Positions 23,730 through 32,482 are shown, numbered from the stretch's first letter. The stretch is 64,000 nt of DNA from Paenibacillus sp. BSR1-1 (GCF_030403775.1 NZ_JAQMWQ010000003.1:1-64000); one strand, 5' to 3'. Translations and numbers: made by a program. The notes: a model not told the origin generated them from the sequence alone.

Positions 23730-25097
23730 ATGAGTCAATTATCCGAGTTGTTATCCAAACAGCATAATCAAAATGTCGAGGAATTAAAAGAATTGCTCCG
23801 GATTCCAAGCATCAGTTCCTTATCGGAGCATAAAGAGGACATTCAAAAAGCAGCTTCATGGATTGCCAATGAATTAGAAAGCATTGGAATGGAACATGTT
23901 GAAATTGTCCAGACAAAAGGTCATCCGATTATCTATGCGGACTGGCTTCATCAGGAAAATGCCCCAACCGTCTTAGTGTACGGCCATTATGACGTACAGC
24001 CCGTGGACCCTGTTCATTTATGGGAAACGCCTCCGTTTGAACCAACGATCCGTGATGAAAAGATTTATGCCAGAGGGGCAACCGATGACAAAGGTCAGAC
24101 ATTCTTACATATCAAAGCAGTCGAATCCCTATTGAAATTAGAAGGTAAATTACCGGTAAACGTGAAATTTTGCATCGAAGGAGAAGAAGAAATCGGAAGT
24201 CCTCATCTTCCGCCGTATTTATCCGAAAATAAAGAGAAATTATCCTGTGACGTAGTCGTTATTTCTGACTCTGATATGTGGGACAGAGGCGTCCCTGCTA
24301 TCACCTATTCTTTAAGAGGTCTATGTTCACTAGAGCTTTCCCTTCATACCGCTAATTCTGATTTGCACTCAGGCATGTTTGGCGGGGGAGTCCAGAATGC
24401 CAATCATTTATTGGTGCAGCTGCTTTCGACCCTTCATGATGCAAACGGAAAAGTAAATGTTGATCATTTTTATGATGATGTCGTGGAACTCTCTGAATTT
24501 GAAAAGGAACAGATTAAAGCATTAGGATTTGATGAAGAAAAATTGAAAAAATCTTTAGGATTAACCGATTTAACGGGAGGGGAAAACAATTTTCCATACC
24601 CTGAAAAAATCAGTTCCCGGCCAACATTAGAAATAAACGGATTATGGGGCGGTTTTCAGGGGGAAGGAACAAAAACCGTCATCCCGAACGAAGCTCATGC
24701 CAAAATCACCTGCCGTCTAGTCCATAATCAAAACCCTGAAAAAATTCAGCAATTGATTAAAGCGCATCTTGAGGAACATGCACCAAAGGGATGTACGGTG
24801 AAGGTGTCTCTTGGCGATACAGGGAATCCATTCTTAACGCCGATTGACAGTCCGATGATTCAAAAAGCGGCTGAAGCATATGAAACCGTTTATGGGAAAT
24901 CGCCGGTTTACAAAAGAGAAGGTGGTTCGATTCCGATTGTATCGGATTTTAACCAATCACTAAAGGCACCTGTTGTCTTAATGGGATTCGGTTTGCCAGA
25001 TGAAAATCTTCATGCTCCAAACGAACATTTTAATTTGGAAAACTTTGATAAAGGGATCTTAACTATTTGTACCTTTTTAGAACTTCTTAAAAAGTAA
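23730..25097 (+). CDS. M20 family metallodipeptidase
   Basis: The 455-aa product is full length for the dipeptidase branch of M20 (carnosinase-like). Metal and catalytic motifs are present in order: YGHYDVQPVDP (His ligand and Asp), RGATDDKGQ (bridging Asp), EGEEEIGS (catalytic Glu and ligand) and the lid-domain segment SDLHSGMFGG. It should cleave dipeptides or related amides using two zinc ions in the cytoplasm. AAAAGGTGAG precedes the ATG. Visibly more G+C-rich than the first 16 kb, as expected for a resident gene. It ends in a strong terminator. Confidence 0.9.
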   Translation: MSQLSELLSKQHNQNVEELKELLRIPSISSLSEHKEDIQKAASWIANELESIGMEHVEIVQTKGHPIIYADWLHQENAPTVLVYGHYDVQPVDPVHLWETPPFEPTIRDEKIYARGATDDKGQTFLHIKAVESLLKLEGKLPVNVKFCIEGEEEIGSPHLPPYLSENKEKLSCDVVVISDSDMWDRGVPAITYSLRGLCSLELSLHTANSDLHSGMFGGGVQNANHLLVQLLSTLHDANGKVNVDHFYDDVVELSEFEKEQIKALGFDEEKLKKSLGLTDLTGGENNFPYPEKISSRPTLEINGLWGGFQGEGTKTVIPNEAHAKITCRLVHNQNPEKIQQLIKAHLEEHAPKGCTVKVSLGDTGNPFLTPIDSPMIQKAAEAYETVYGKSPVYKREGGSIPIVSDFNQSLKAPVVLMGFGLPDENLHAPNEHFNLENFDKGILTICTFLELLKK

Positions 25098-25138
25098 AAT
25101 AGGGCTTGCAAAACTTAAAAAGAGGGATTTACCGAAGT

Positions 25139-25172
25139 ATAACTCAGTTCAACCGTGAACTGAGTTTTTTTA
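25139..25172 (+). terminator. Terminator of the M20 dipeptidase gene
   Basis: AACTCAGTTC-aacc-GTGAACTGAGTT followed by a run of T; a near-perfect stem. Confidence 0.85.
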
Positions 25173-25237
25173 TTTAGGGTAAAGAAGTAGTATGTAGTAT
25201 AATTTTATTGAATATTCTACCTTTTTGAAGTGGATTT

Positions 25238-26347
25238 ATGGACAAGTACAAAAACATTCCTGCCGATGCGGTAAGTAAGAGGGGAGAATCAATAGCTATG
25301 AAAACTGTCAACCAATTGATGGATCATGAACATATAAATTGGGTTCAATTGGAAATGTTAGTACGTGAAACGTTTCAGGGGATCCCAAATGATACAATGA
25401 AGATCAAGAAATTTTCCGAAGGTTATTCCAATCATACCTACTTACTGACCATTGGGGACTGGGAAGCGGTGTTAAGGAGACCCCCATTCGGTGAAATTCC
25501 AGCGAAGGCACATGATATCAAGCGCGAGTATACGATTCTCTCCAGATTGCATGGAGTCTATCCGCTTGCCCCAAAACCCTATTTATACAAAGAGGACCCT
25601 GGCATTATTGGAAGGCATTTTTATCTGATGGAAAAAAAGCAAGGGGTAGTTATCAATCAAAGTATTCCTGACAACTATGGTTCCTCTGAGCTGATTGGAC
25701 CTTCCATTTCAAAAAGTATTATTAATAGTCTAGTAGAGCTTCAACAGGTAGATTACAAAAAAGTGAATTTAATGGATATTGGGAAGCCGGAAGGATTTTT
25801 AGAAAGGCAGGTTCATAGCTGGATCAAACGCTACCGTCTGGTCAAGACGGATGAAATTGCAGGCGTAGAGGAACTGGAGGCCTGGCTGATCAAGAATATA
25901 CCGACAACCACCGATACGACGATTGTTCATAACGACTTTAAACTCAACAACCTTGTCTTGGATCCGAATGACGCTGGTGTGATCAAAGGAGTTCTTGACT
26001 GGGAAATGGCAACTATTGGGGACCCGATGAGTGATATCGGAGCCCTGTTAACCTACTGGGGGGAAGCAAGCGATCCTGACATCGGAATTTCGGTGGTAAC
26101 AAACCAACCCGGCTTTTTCTCAAGAAGGAAATTGGCGGAACGATATGCTCAGGTGAGCGGTCGTGATATAACAGATATTGACTATTATGTGGCATTTAGC
26201 TTTTACAAGCTGGCCATTATCCTGCAGCAGCTTTACTACCGCTGGAAAAAAGGAGAGACAGACGACGCTCGGTTTTCGGATTTGCATATTCCCATTGCCA
26301 ATTTATTTGATTTGGCCGATTTAACGCGAAGGAAAAAAATATTGTAA
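25238..26347 (+). CDS. Phosphotransferase family protein (APH/ACAD10-like)
   Basis: The 369-aa product has the aminoglycoside-phosphotransferase kinase-like fold: FSEGYSNHTYLLTIGDWEAVLRRPPFGE (nucleotide loop and Lys/Arg region), the catalytic loop VHNDFKLNNLVLDP and the metal-binding LDWEMATIGDPMSDIG. The RRPP and LDWE.A.IGDP variants are those of the ACAD10-like group linked to acyl-CoA metabolism rather than antibiotic resistance. It converges with an SDR oxidoreductase, and the two may share a pathway. The ATG 25238 has a weak ribosome-binding site; ATG 25298 behind GGGGAG is an alternative, but the N-terminal family pattern favours 25238. Confidence 0.82.
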   Translation: MDKYKNIPADAVSKRGESIAMKTVNQLMDHEHINWVQLEMLVRETFQGIPNDTMKIKKFSEGYSNHTYLLTIGDWEAVLRRPPFGEIPAKAHDIKREYTILSRLHGVYPLAPKPYLYKEDPGIIGRHFYLMEKKQGVVINQSIPDNYGSSELIGPSISKSIINSLVELQQVDYKKVNLMDIGKPEGFLERQVHSWIKRYRLVKTDEIAGVEELEAWLIKNIPTTTDTTIVHNDFKLNNLVLDPNDAGVIKGVLDWEMATIGDPMSDIGALLTYWGEASDPDIGISVVTNQPGFFSRRKLAERYAQVSGRDITDIDYYVAFSFYKLAIILQQLYYRWKKGETDDARFSDLHIPIANLFDLADLTRRKKIL

Positions 26348-26356
26348 AATAGTGGA

Positions 26357-26396
26357 GACAGAAGACCAAAACGAAAATCGGAATAGTCTTCTGTCT
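26357..26396. terminator. Bidirectional terminator
   Basis: AGACAGAAGAC ... GTCTTCTGTCT with an 18-nt loop, between the convergent phosphotransferase and SDR genes. Confidence 0.7.
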
Positions 26397-26444
26397 ATTG
26401 TATGTTCAACGCATTTCCTGGTAAAAAACCAAGGGAAAGCCGAA

Positions 26445-27206
26445 TTAAAAATTCATCTTCGATTGTCCGCCATCGACGTTAATGCTGGCCCCGACAATCC
26501 AGAAAGCTTTTTCTGAGGCAAGGAAGGCTGCGACATTCGCAATTTCTTCGGGGGTGCCGAAGCGGCCTGCAGGAATATCCCTTTTCACGAATTCTTTGAT
26601 TTCCTCCGGATTCTCATTCATCCGCCTTATCCAATTGCCAGTCTCGTGCAAAATGCTTCCAGGAGCAACGCTGTTGACTCTAATTCCATAAGGAATGACT
26701 TCGTCTGCCAAAGACTTCGTAAAGCTGATGAGCGCAGATTTGGCATTATTATAGGTAACTTTGCCTCCACTTTCCCTACCATAAACAGACGTAATATTAA
26801 TGATGGAACCCGAACTCTGATTTTTCATGTGTTCTACGGCTAATTTACTTAAATGAACCGCGGAAAAATAATTCAGCTCCATTGCCTGATAGAAGAGATC
26901 CATACCGGTTTCCATCACTTTGCCCCCATTGCTGCCACCAGCATTATTGATGAGGACATCGATCGACCGGTTCTGCTCGATAAACGTGTGAATCATTAGT
27001 TCGCGTTCCTCTGCATTGGTAAGATCGGCTTGATAAATGGAGACCTTTCCTCCAAGTTCTGATTTGGCCTGTTCCAAAAAATCAAGGTCACGGGCTGTAA
27101 TCGTGACATTGGCACATTCATCAACGAACACTTTGGCAATGGCTTTCCCGATTCCTTTCGACCCTCCGGTAATGAGTACATTTTTATCTCTTAATTGCAA
27201 ATCCAT
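26445..27206 (-). CDS. SDR family oxidoreductase
   Basis: The 253-aa product is a classical short-chain dehydrogenase: cofactor motif TGGSKGIGKAIA, NNAGG, catalytic Ser in IINITSVYGRESGG and YNNAKSA (YxxxK), and the C-terminal GASINVDGGQSKMNF. It probably reduces or oxidises a keto or hydroxy group with NAD(P)(H); the substrate is unknown. It has full family length. TAAAGGAGTTC-type ribosome-binding sequence is seen upstream on the minus strand. It is next to an ACAD10-like phosphotransferase on the opposite strand. Confidence 0.88.
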   Translation of the reverse strand: MDLQLRDKNVLITGGSKGIGKAIAKVFVDECANVTITARDLDFLEQAKSELGGKVSIYQADLTNAEERELMIHTFIEQNRSIDVLINNAGGSNGGKVMETGMDLFYQAMELNYFSAVHLSKLAVEHMKNQSSGSIINITSVYGRESGGKVTYNNAKSALISFTKSLADEVIPYGIRVNSVAPGSILHETGNWIRRMNENPEEIKEFVKRDIPAGRFGTPEEIANVAAFLASEKAFWIVGASINVDGGQSKMNF

Positions 27207-27669
27207 TTAAAAGAACTCCTTTATGTAGAAATAAGATTATCACCTGGAATTATGACTGGGTTTATTATCCCAAAAAATCTCAAATAATACGAGCAAAAGG
27301 GAATTAGCTTTGCTGTTAATATTAAAGCCGGGGGTGTAATTTTGTTTGCTTTTGTTCCTAATCTATGTCTAGAAGAAGAAGTTCCAATATATGCGAAAGA
27401 GTGCAAAGATTGCGGCCTTTATAAACATGGAACAAGAATGGTTTGGGGAGAAGGAAACCCAAAAGCCCCAATTTTGATTACATATTTTCCGAACGAGAAA
27501 GCCCATGCGAGGCGTTAGCCGTCTTTAGACATGGGATTATAGTGAGGTCAAATGCGGAGTGCCACGTAAAGCCTAAAAGTTTGTGGTACTTCAAGCATTT
27601 GAAAGTATCACTGTGCTTTATTTTTATCCACTTGTTGAAGTAATTATAGTAAACTGATAAAATATATAT

Positions 27670-28068
27670 ATGGAAGAATATAGAAGAACTAGCACTACCG
27701 TATCATTAATCAACTATCATTTTGTGTTTTGTCCTCCATACAGAAGGAAGATTTTTCTTAATTCTAAAGTTGAACAAAGGTTTAAAGAAAGGGTGTATAA
27801 AATATGTGAATCTCTCAAAATTAAAGTTGTCGCTTTAGAATGCGACAAAGATCATGCACATATGTTTCTCAACGAACCGCCAACATTAAGCCCTGCAAAC
27901 ATGATGGCAAGAATTACAGGAGTGACATCTAAACAATTGCTTGAAGAATTTCCGCATCTACAACACTTGCCGAGTTTGTGAACACGTTCCTATTTTGTTT
28001 CGACTGCTGGACATGTATCGAGTGAAACGATCAAACGATACAGTGAAAATCAGAAAAAGCATAACTAG
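27670..28068 (+). pseudogene. tnpA: IS200-like transposase TnpA, nonsense-truncated
   Basis: The first 103 codons encode a Y1 transposase: NYHFVFCPPYRRKIFL, ECDKDHAHMFL (the HUH motif HAH) and MARITGVTSKQLLEEFPHLQHLPSL. Then a TGA replaces the Trp normally found in LW.RSYFV. After the stop the same frame continues TRSYFVSTAGHVSSETIKRYSENQKKHN, which holds the catalytic Tyr (in IKRY). A single TGG-to-TGA change therefore removes the catalytic residue. The element cannot move by itself unless the stop is read through. Confidence 0.8.
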
Positions 28069-28084
28069 AAAGGAGCTGGCACCT

Positions 28085-29569
28085 ATGGCAAGAAAAACTC
28101 CCCCGACTTATACACTCGAAATCCCACTAAATATTCCTAGTTGGCAACAACATCGTTTAGAAAAGAAATTCAAGATTGCTCGAAACGTCTACAATTCTTG
28201 TCTGGGTGAAGCTCTCAAACGCCATAAACGTGTGAAAGCTGATATAAAGTATCGTGCTTTGCTTTGTGATCCAAAGTCTAAAGAACGTGACAAACAGCTT
28301 TCGGAGATCCGTTTAGCCTACGACTTTACTGAATATGGTTTGCACAATTTCGTGAAACCTGTTCAGCACAAATTCAAAGAAAATATCGGCAGCTTTGAAG
28401 CACAAAAACTTGCTACAAGAGCCTTTCAAGCAGTAGAGAAACTACATTTTGGAAAAGCAAAAAAAGTGCACTTCAAAGTGTTTGATGATGATATTTCGGT
28501 TGATAACAAGTCAAATGCTACTGGCTTGCGGTATGCAGAGGGCAATATTCTTTGGGGAGATAAGCCAACAAAGAAACATCCCAGGCCTAAGAACTGGCTT
28601 TGTATCCCTGTTATACCAAAAGCAAAGGATGAATATGCACACCTATCCTTAATGGATAAGACAAAATACGTGCGTATCTTAAAGCGGGAAGTGCGTGGCA
28701 AGGTGCGCTATTTTGTCCAACTCATTCAAGAAGGCTATCCGCCAACAAAACGAAATCATAAGGTGGCTGATGATGAAACCAAACGTGTAGGGATCGACAT
28801 TGGTTCATCCACAATCGCAATTAGTAATGAAGAAACCGTTCAACTTCGAGAACTAGCTCCAGAATGCAATACTAACGAGAAAAAGCTTCGTGGTATTCAG
28901 CGAGCTATGGACAGATCAAAGCGTGCCACTAACCATCAAAACTATAATGAGAACGGCACTATTAAAAAAGGTAGAAAGACGTGGACGTATTCCAAGCGTT
29001 ATATCCAACTTCGCCGAGATCGAAAAGAACTGTATCGTAAAATCGCTGTCCAACGAAAACAGTCGCATGAGAAGTTAGCGAACGAAATCTTAGAACTTGG
29101 TTCTGATGTACGAGTGGAAACCATGCGATTTCAATCGCTGCAAAAACGAGTGAAGAAAACGACTCGCAATAGGAAGAACGGCAAGATTAACCCAAAGAAA
29201 CGGTTTGGTAAATCAATTGCTAATCATGCTCCTGCTATGCTGCTAACGATTATTGACCGAAAACTTAGTTACCAGGGACGGTCAATCAAGAAAATAGATA
29301 CCTATGCTACAAAGGCTAGTCAATTCAATCATTTGACTGGTGAATATACGAAAAAGCTACTTTCAGATCGTTGGAATGACTTTGGGGAAATTCGTATCCA
29401 ACGTGATTTATATAGTGCTTTCTTAATAGGAAACACGACTGAAACGCTCAATTCCGTTGACGTGGACTTATGCAACGTAAAATGGGACAACTTTGTTGAA
29501 CTGCATAATCGTGAAATTGCACGTCTAAAACAACTATCTAGTAAAACTTTGCGTTGGTTTGTCGCATAA
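28085..29569 (+). CDS. tnpB: TnpB, RNA-guided nuclease of IS605-type element
   Basis: The 494-aa product is open throughout. RuvC-like motifs are visible: VGIDIGSSTIAIS (first Asp), VRVETMRFQSL (Glu) and IQRDLYSAFLI (last Asp). The zinc-ribbon Cys pairs of typical TnpB are not seen between TYATKASQFNHLTG and the last motif, as in the longer TnpB subgroup common in Bacillus. The start ATG 28085 has AGGAG 10 nt upstream; it lies 16 nt after the tnpA remnant. Known TnpB proteins cut DNA at the element's donor site using an RNA from the right end; activity here is inferred. Confidence 0.85.
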   Translation: MARKTPPTYTLEIPLNIPSWQQHRLEKKFKIARNVYNSCLGEALKRHKRVKADIKYRALLCDPKSKERDKQLSEIRLAYDFTEYGLHNFVKPVQHKFKENIGSFEAQKLATRAFQAVEKLHFGKAKKVHFKVFDDDISVDNKSNATGLRYAEGNILWGDKPTKKHPRPKNWLCIPVIPKAKDEYAHLSLMDKTKYVRILKREVRGKVRYFVQLIQEGYPPTKRNHKVADDETKRVGIDIGSSTIAISNEETVQLRELAPECNTNEKKLRGIQRAMDRSKRATNHQNYNENGTIKKGRKTWTYSKRYIQLRRDRKELYRKIAVQRKQSHEKLANEILELGSDVRVETMRFQSLQKRVKKTTRNRKNGKINPKKRFGKSIANHAPAMLLTIIDRKLSYQGRSIKKIDTYATKASQFNHLTGEYTKKLLSDRWNDFGEIRIQRDLYSAFLIGNTTETLNSVDVDLCNVKWDNFVELHNREIARLKQLSSKTLRWFVA

Positions 29570-29822
29570 ACACAAACCTGATTGGTCGTGACAACGCCCA
29601 AGAGAAGTCGGAATGGTAAGCACACAAGGGGTCTACTAACGCCTGCTTGGAGACGTGCATTGCTATACGCAATACTTCCGTTAATGTTCTAGGAGAATGT
29701 ATACCAGTTCTTCGGTAGAAATCCTTCCGCATGGAAAGATAAGAGTATCGTTGAGAAGTGTACTAGGTAACATTTTGCCACTATACCCTAGAACCCCACT
29801 GCTTTAGTTGTGGGAGTTGTCA
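29570..29822 (+). ncRNA. Candidate omega RNA (reRNA) of the IS605-type element
   Basis: This 250-nt stretch runs from the tnpB stop to the right-end hairpin CCCAC-tgctttagtt-GTGGG. It has no gene and contains several short inverted repeats. In characterised IS605 elements the TnpB guide RNA comes from exactly this position and its guide is the flanking DNA after the right end, here starting near AGCAGGCAGCATATGAGG of the disrupted glycosylase gene. Assigned by position, not by a covariance match. Confidence 0.5.
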
Positions 29823-30289
29823 GAGCAGGCAGCATATGAGGTTGGTTTAACAAGTAATGACCTTCATATCACCTATATTTATAAAGAAAACCAACTCGGG
29901 CTTATGAAAAGGAAAAAGTATGAACGATTTGCATGAACCATTTAGAGGGCCAGCTTCAAGCAAAGAAACCTAAAGTAGTTTTTTGCATGGGAAACATCGC
30001 GGTTCAATCGTTCTTTCAAAACCAAGAGGTTGATGTGAAATCATTGCGCGGCACAATCCAACAGGTGAGGGGGATCCCAACCTTAGTGGCCTATCATCCA
30101 TTAGCGGTTCGTCGTCGTCCCAATTTATGGTCCTATTTTGCAAAAGACTGGCATGATCTTGCCAAATTATACAATCAAACAAAGGATCCTATTTAATTAA
30201 AAGTAAGCTATTTGGTTTGTATATTTCTTATATCTCGACTAAATAATATGAAAGCTAGTGCGATGTATTATGATTTAGGAGATGATGGA

Positions 30290-30424
30290 ATGAAAACAAA
30301 GGATAATTTTTTAGAGGGTGCCAAAGTAACCAAAGATAATGCAGTATATGGAACATCTGATAAGAAGGCTAATTTTGGGCCAGGGGATTCAGTGAATGGT
30401 CAATCTGGTAAGAAAAAGAAATGA
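30290..30424 (+). CDS. Small hydrophilic protein, 44 aa
   Basis: MKTKDNFLEGAKVTKDNAVY, then GTSDKKANFGPGDSVNGQ and a SGKKKK tail. It is polar, with no membrane segment. AGGAG lies about 10 nt before the ATG and a strong terminator follows 10 nt after the stop, which is why I accept so small a gene. The composition resembles small spore-associated proteins, but I recognise no family. Confidence 0.5.
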   Translation: MKTKDNFLEGAKVTKDNAVYGTSDKKANFGPGDSVNGQSGKKKK

Positions 30425-30434
30425 AAACGAATTG

Positions 30435-30466
30435 ACAGCCAAGATGTTCTTGGCTGTTATTTTTTT
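30435..30466 (+). terminator. Terminator of the 44-aa gene
   Basis: ACAGCCAAG-atgtt-CTTGGCTGT followed by TATTTTTTT; perfect 9-bp stem. Confidence 0.85.
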
Positions 30467-30489
30467 ACAGAGATAAGGATTATGCAGCA

Positions 30490-30600
30490 ATAAAGTGGTG
30501 ATTATGAAGGATAAATCGAATCGATGGAAAAGAACATAAAATAAGCTGAAAATCGGACCAAATTGCTAAAAATATCTTCAAAAATGAAAATTGTTACATT
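30490..30600 (+). pseudogene. Vestige of the small gene upstream of the DnaD module
   Basis: About 100 nt match 60545-60640: AGTGGTGATT..., ATCGAATsGATGGAAAAGAA and the ...TCTTCAAAAATGA hairpin remnant. In translation it gives SGDYEG*IESMEKNIK, the broken tail of the protein better preserved at 60.5 kb. No DnaD gene follows here. Confidence 0.5.
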
Positions 30601-30706
30601 CCATACGAAATATGAAAGAGATAAGAGAAATAATAAAAGATTTGTGACTTTAGTACAGGACCAGATGGTTTCCCAGTTTTATTGAAAACATATTGGTTGG
30701 AGATAA

Positions 30707-30766
30707 AAAGAAACTAAATGAATAAATTAACAAGTATTACAAATAATATTTTGAGTAAAAGACACT
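30707..30766 (+). repeat. Duplicate of the 5' region of the 8.5-kb pseudogene
   Basis: AAATTAACAAGTATTACAAA then TAATATTTTGAG matches 8495-8531 with few changes, but the coding part is missing and dispersed-element copy O follows. Confidence 0.6.
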
Positions 30767-30785
30767 GAGCTGAAAAGTAAAGGTC

Positions 30786-30870
30786 CTATTCAAGTAACAG
30801 GTTAAAGAGTTGATTGAGTTGTCATATCCGGCAGCTTTTTCTTTTTGTGCTACCGGGACGGGTTATTTTC
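30786..30870 (+). repeat. Dispersed ~100-bp element, copy O (full, outlying)
   Basis: TTCAAGTAACAGGTTAAAGAG (left), GTTGTC-atatcc-GGCAGC hairpin (paired if G-U is allowed), T-tract, then GTGCTACCGGGACGGGTTATT. It is the only copy outside the first 16.5 kb. Confidence 0.7.
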
Positions 30871-30979
30871 TATGTAAAATATTAAATTAATTTTCAGGGT
30901 AGCGATGCTTCATGAAGAGATTTCTTTTCTTTACTTACAAATATAGTTGGTCAAACGTATAGGAAAAGCGGTGTTATAA

Positions 30980-31489
30980 TTGCGTTTACTATTATCAGCA
31001 ATCTTTATTCTAGCATGTTGGCGTTGGGCAAATATTAAAAACTGGAAACAATACTACCCGACCATTTTATATGCTGTTGTTTTGCAATTGTTATATAGAT
31101 TTTTTGTTGACGGGGATTATTTTCTTTGGAAAATTGAAGATGATATTTTTTTATTAAACGAAACCTTTTCTTTTTTAATTATTACATTTGTGATTTTTCC
31201 ATGTTCTGTCTTTCTATTTTTGTCCCGTTATCCCAAACATTGGATGAAACAAATTTTATATCTGGCTGGATGGGGAGCACTGTCAGTAATGATCGAAACT
31301 GGTATGTTTTTATTTGAGAGAGTTACTTATCATAATGGTTGGAATTACTGGTGGTCAATGGCATTCGACCTTACTATGTATCCAATGATTCGCTTTCATG
31401 ATGTGAAGCCAATTCCCGCATGGATTGTTTCATTTTTAATGACGGCATTTTATGTAATTTACTTTAATGTTCCCTTACCAGAACATTGA
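30980..31489 (+). CDS. CBO0543-like membrane protein
   Basis: The 169-aa product starts at TTG 30980 and has five hydrophobic segments. ILACWRWANIKNWKQYYPTILYAV, ETGMFLFERVTYHNGWNYWWSMAFDLTMYPMIRFHD and the hydrophobic tail follow the CBO0543-type pattern (aromatic GWNYWWS, DLxMYPM). The ribosome-binding site is weak. The function is unknown. It comes directly after element copy O, reproducing the repeat-gene order seen in the first 16 kb. Confidence 0.62.
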   Translation: MRLLLSAIFILACWRWANIKNWKQYYPTILYAVVLQLLYRFFVDGDYFLWKIEDDIFLLNETFSFLIITFVIFPCSVFLFLSRYPKHWMKQILYLAGWGALSVMIETGMFLFERVTYHNGWNYWWSMAFDLTMYPMIRFHDVKPIPAWIVSFLMTAFYVIYFNVPLPEH

Positions 31490-31598
31490 CAACCTTCATT
31501 TATTCAATTGGGTAAAAGGGAAAGGTTAAATGTATTCGACAAACGTTGTTAATGAACATTTAGGTGAAGGTGTATTTTTGAGGAATATGAGGCAAAGT

Positions 31599-31784
31599 TC
31601 ATGACTTATGAAAATTTAAAAAACATTTATCGCAAGTTACCTTACGTATATCAACAAATTTAATTTTTCTTAGAGTTTTTCTTTTTACTCTAATTTCAGA
31701 ATTGAATTTATAGCCACACTCACACTTGTTAATGTCTTTTACAATATGAATTTTATGTGCATCATTAATTAGCGGATATAACAT
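31599..31784 (-). CDS. Small two-CxxC protein, 61 aa
   Basis: MLYPLINDAHKIHIVKDINK, then CECGYKFN and VTCDKCFLNFHKS: two Cys pairs, CxC and CxxC, 30 residues apart, suggest a small zinc ribbon. GAGGTG lies 7 nt before the ATG on the minus strand. No family is recognised. It stands alone and converges with the 31.0-kb membrane gene. Confidence 0.5.
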   Translation of the reverse strand: MLYPLINDAHKIHIVKDINKCECGYKFNSEIRVKRKTLRKIKFVDIRKVTCDKCFLNFHKS

Positions 31785-32008
31785 GTTTTCACCTCTTTAT
31801 TTCTAGTTGTTCTTTTCTAAGAACGATTTGATTGTTTTTAGTGCGTAAAGGTGCAGAATGACACTTAATGACAGTTTATGGTGATTTTTGGACGAGTAGA
31901 ACTAATTTTGGCTCTTTTTCCATTCATAAAACAAACTGCGATTTTTAATTGCCTAATACACTATATATTTGAAAAAGAACAATAGAATAAGATCGCAGTA
32001 GTACGGCT

Positions 32009-32143
32009 TTGAGAAAATTTCCAAAAAAACTAAATAAAGGTAAAATTCCAATTAATCATGGAATTTTATTTAAATTTAGTAATGCATCTGAATTAGATAC
32101 ATTTATTAATAGATTCATTGATATAATCTGTTTATCAAAGTGA
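32009..32143 (+). pseudogene. Short open frame, possible gene remnant
   Basis: From TTG 32009 a 44-codon frame reads RKFPKKLNKGKIPINHGILF and KFSNASELDTFINRF. It has no ribosome-binding site. It may be the end of a lost gene. The rest of 31785-32461 holds two hairpins: an AGGGTG/CACCTT pair near 32190-32218 and AGGCGCCTAGATC/GATCAAGCGTCT (32291-32318) with T-runs. Confidence 0.25.
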
Positions 32144-32290
32144 TTAAACTAATTAATCATTAAAATCCTAAATATTCTTAATCATTTAAAAGGGTGAACT
32201 GTTTATGGTACACCTTTTTTGTTTATACTTGTCATAGGTATTTTAACCTGGGAAATAGCTCTTTTAGGTATTTTATTATTTTACAATCTA

Positions 32291-32326
32291 GGCGCCTAGA
32301 TCTAATAGATCAAGCGTCTTTTTTTG
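32291..32326 (+). terminator. Intrinsic terminator
   Basis: AGGCGCCTAGATC-taata-GATCAAGCGTCT with two internal mismatches, then TTTTTTT. Confidence 0.55.
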
Positions 32327-32391
32327 TGCCAGATTGTGTAATTCTAACGGACTGTTCTGGAGAGAATATATGATAACGTTAATTAAATGAA

Positions 32392-32417
32392 TTTCATATT
32401 TATGAAATTATTTCATA
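32392..32417. promoter_or_regulatory. Candidate operator upstream of the XRE-cupin gene
   Basis: TATGAAATTATTTCATA (32401-32417) is a perfect 17-bp palindrome and overlaps TTTCAT-attt-ATGAAA (32392-32407). A further ATGAAAT copy lies at 32462. Repeated ATGAAA/TTTCAT half-sites about 65-90 bp before the regulator start suggest autoregulation. Confidence 0.5.
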
Positions 32418-32482
32418 ATATATTGCGTGACTCAATGATATAAATTATAATATTCACGATTATGAAATTTGGGGGTATGTTT

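Larger units (their letters stand above)
27482..29822 (+). mobile_element. IS200/IS605-family element with tnpA and tnpB
   Basis: The left end carries a subterminal hairpin CCCATG ... CATGGG (27502-27535) with an inner GGC-gtta-GCC; the right end carries CCCAC ... GTGGG (29795-29814). TTGAT followed by TAC (27474-27481) precedes the left end and fits the TTGAT/TTAC targets known for this family. There are no terminal inverted repeats or target duplication, as expected for single-strand HUH transposition. tnpA and tnpB are in the same direction. Exact ends are uncertain by several bases. Confidence 0.8.
27342..30196 (+). pseudogene. Uracil-DNA glycosylase gene interrupted by IS605-type element
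   Basis: The 5' part starts at TTG 27342 behind GGGGGTG and reads MFAFVPNLCLEEEVPIY, CKDCGLYKHGTRMVWGEGNPKAPILI, the N terminus of a Fe-S-type uracil-DNA glycosylase (CxxC pair). It then meets the insertion. The 3' part resumes at about 29825 with QAAYEVGLTSNDLHITYIYKEN, has a frameshift near 29932, and continues HLEGQLQAKKPKVVFCMGN...RGIPTLVAYHPLAVRRRPNLW to 30196. About 20-25 residues between the halves are missing, so insertion was accompanied by loss of sequence. The gene cannot yield an active enzyme. Confidence 0.82.

Noticed and set aside
27941..28084. TnpB starting upstream at 27941
   Set aside because: That extension overlaps the tnpA frame and encodes the out-of-frame tnpA tail; AGGAG and ATG 28085 give the normal TnpB start.
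27482..29822. Two separate insertion sequences (IS200 and a TnpB-only element)
   Set aside because: tnpA and tnpB are 16 nt apart, in the same direction and between one left and one right subterminal hairpin, so one element is the simpler reading.
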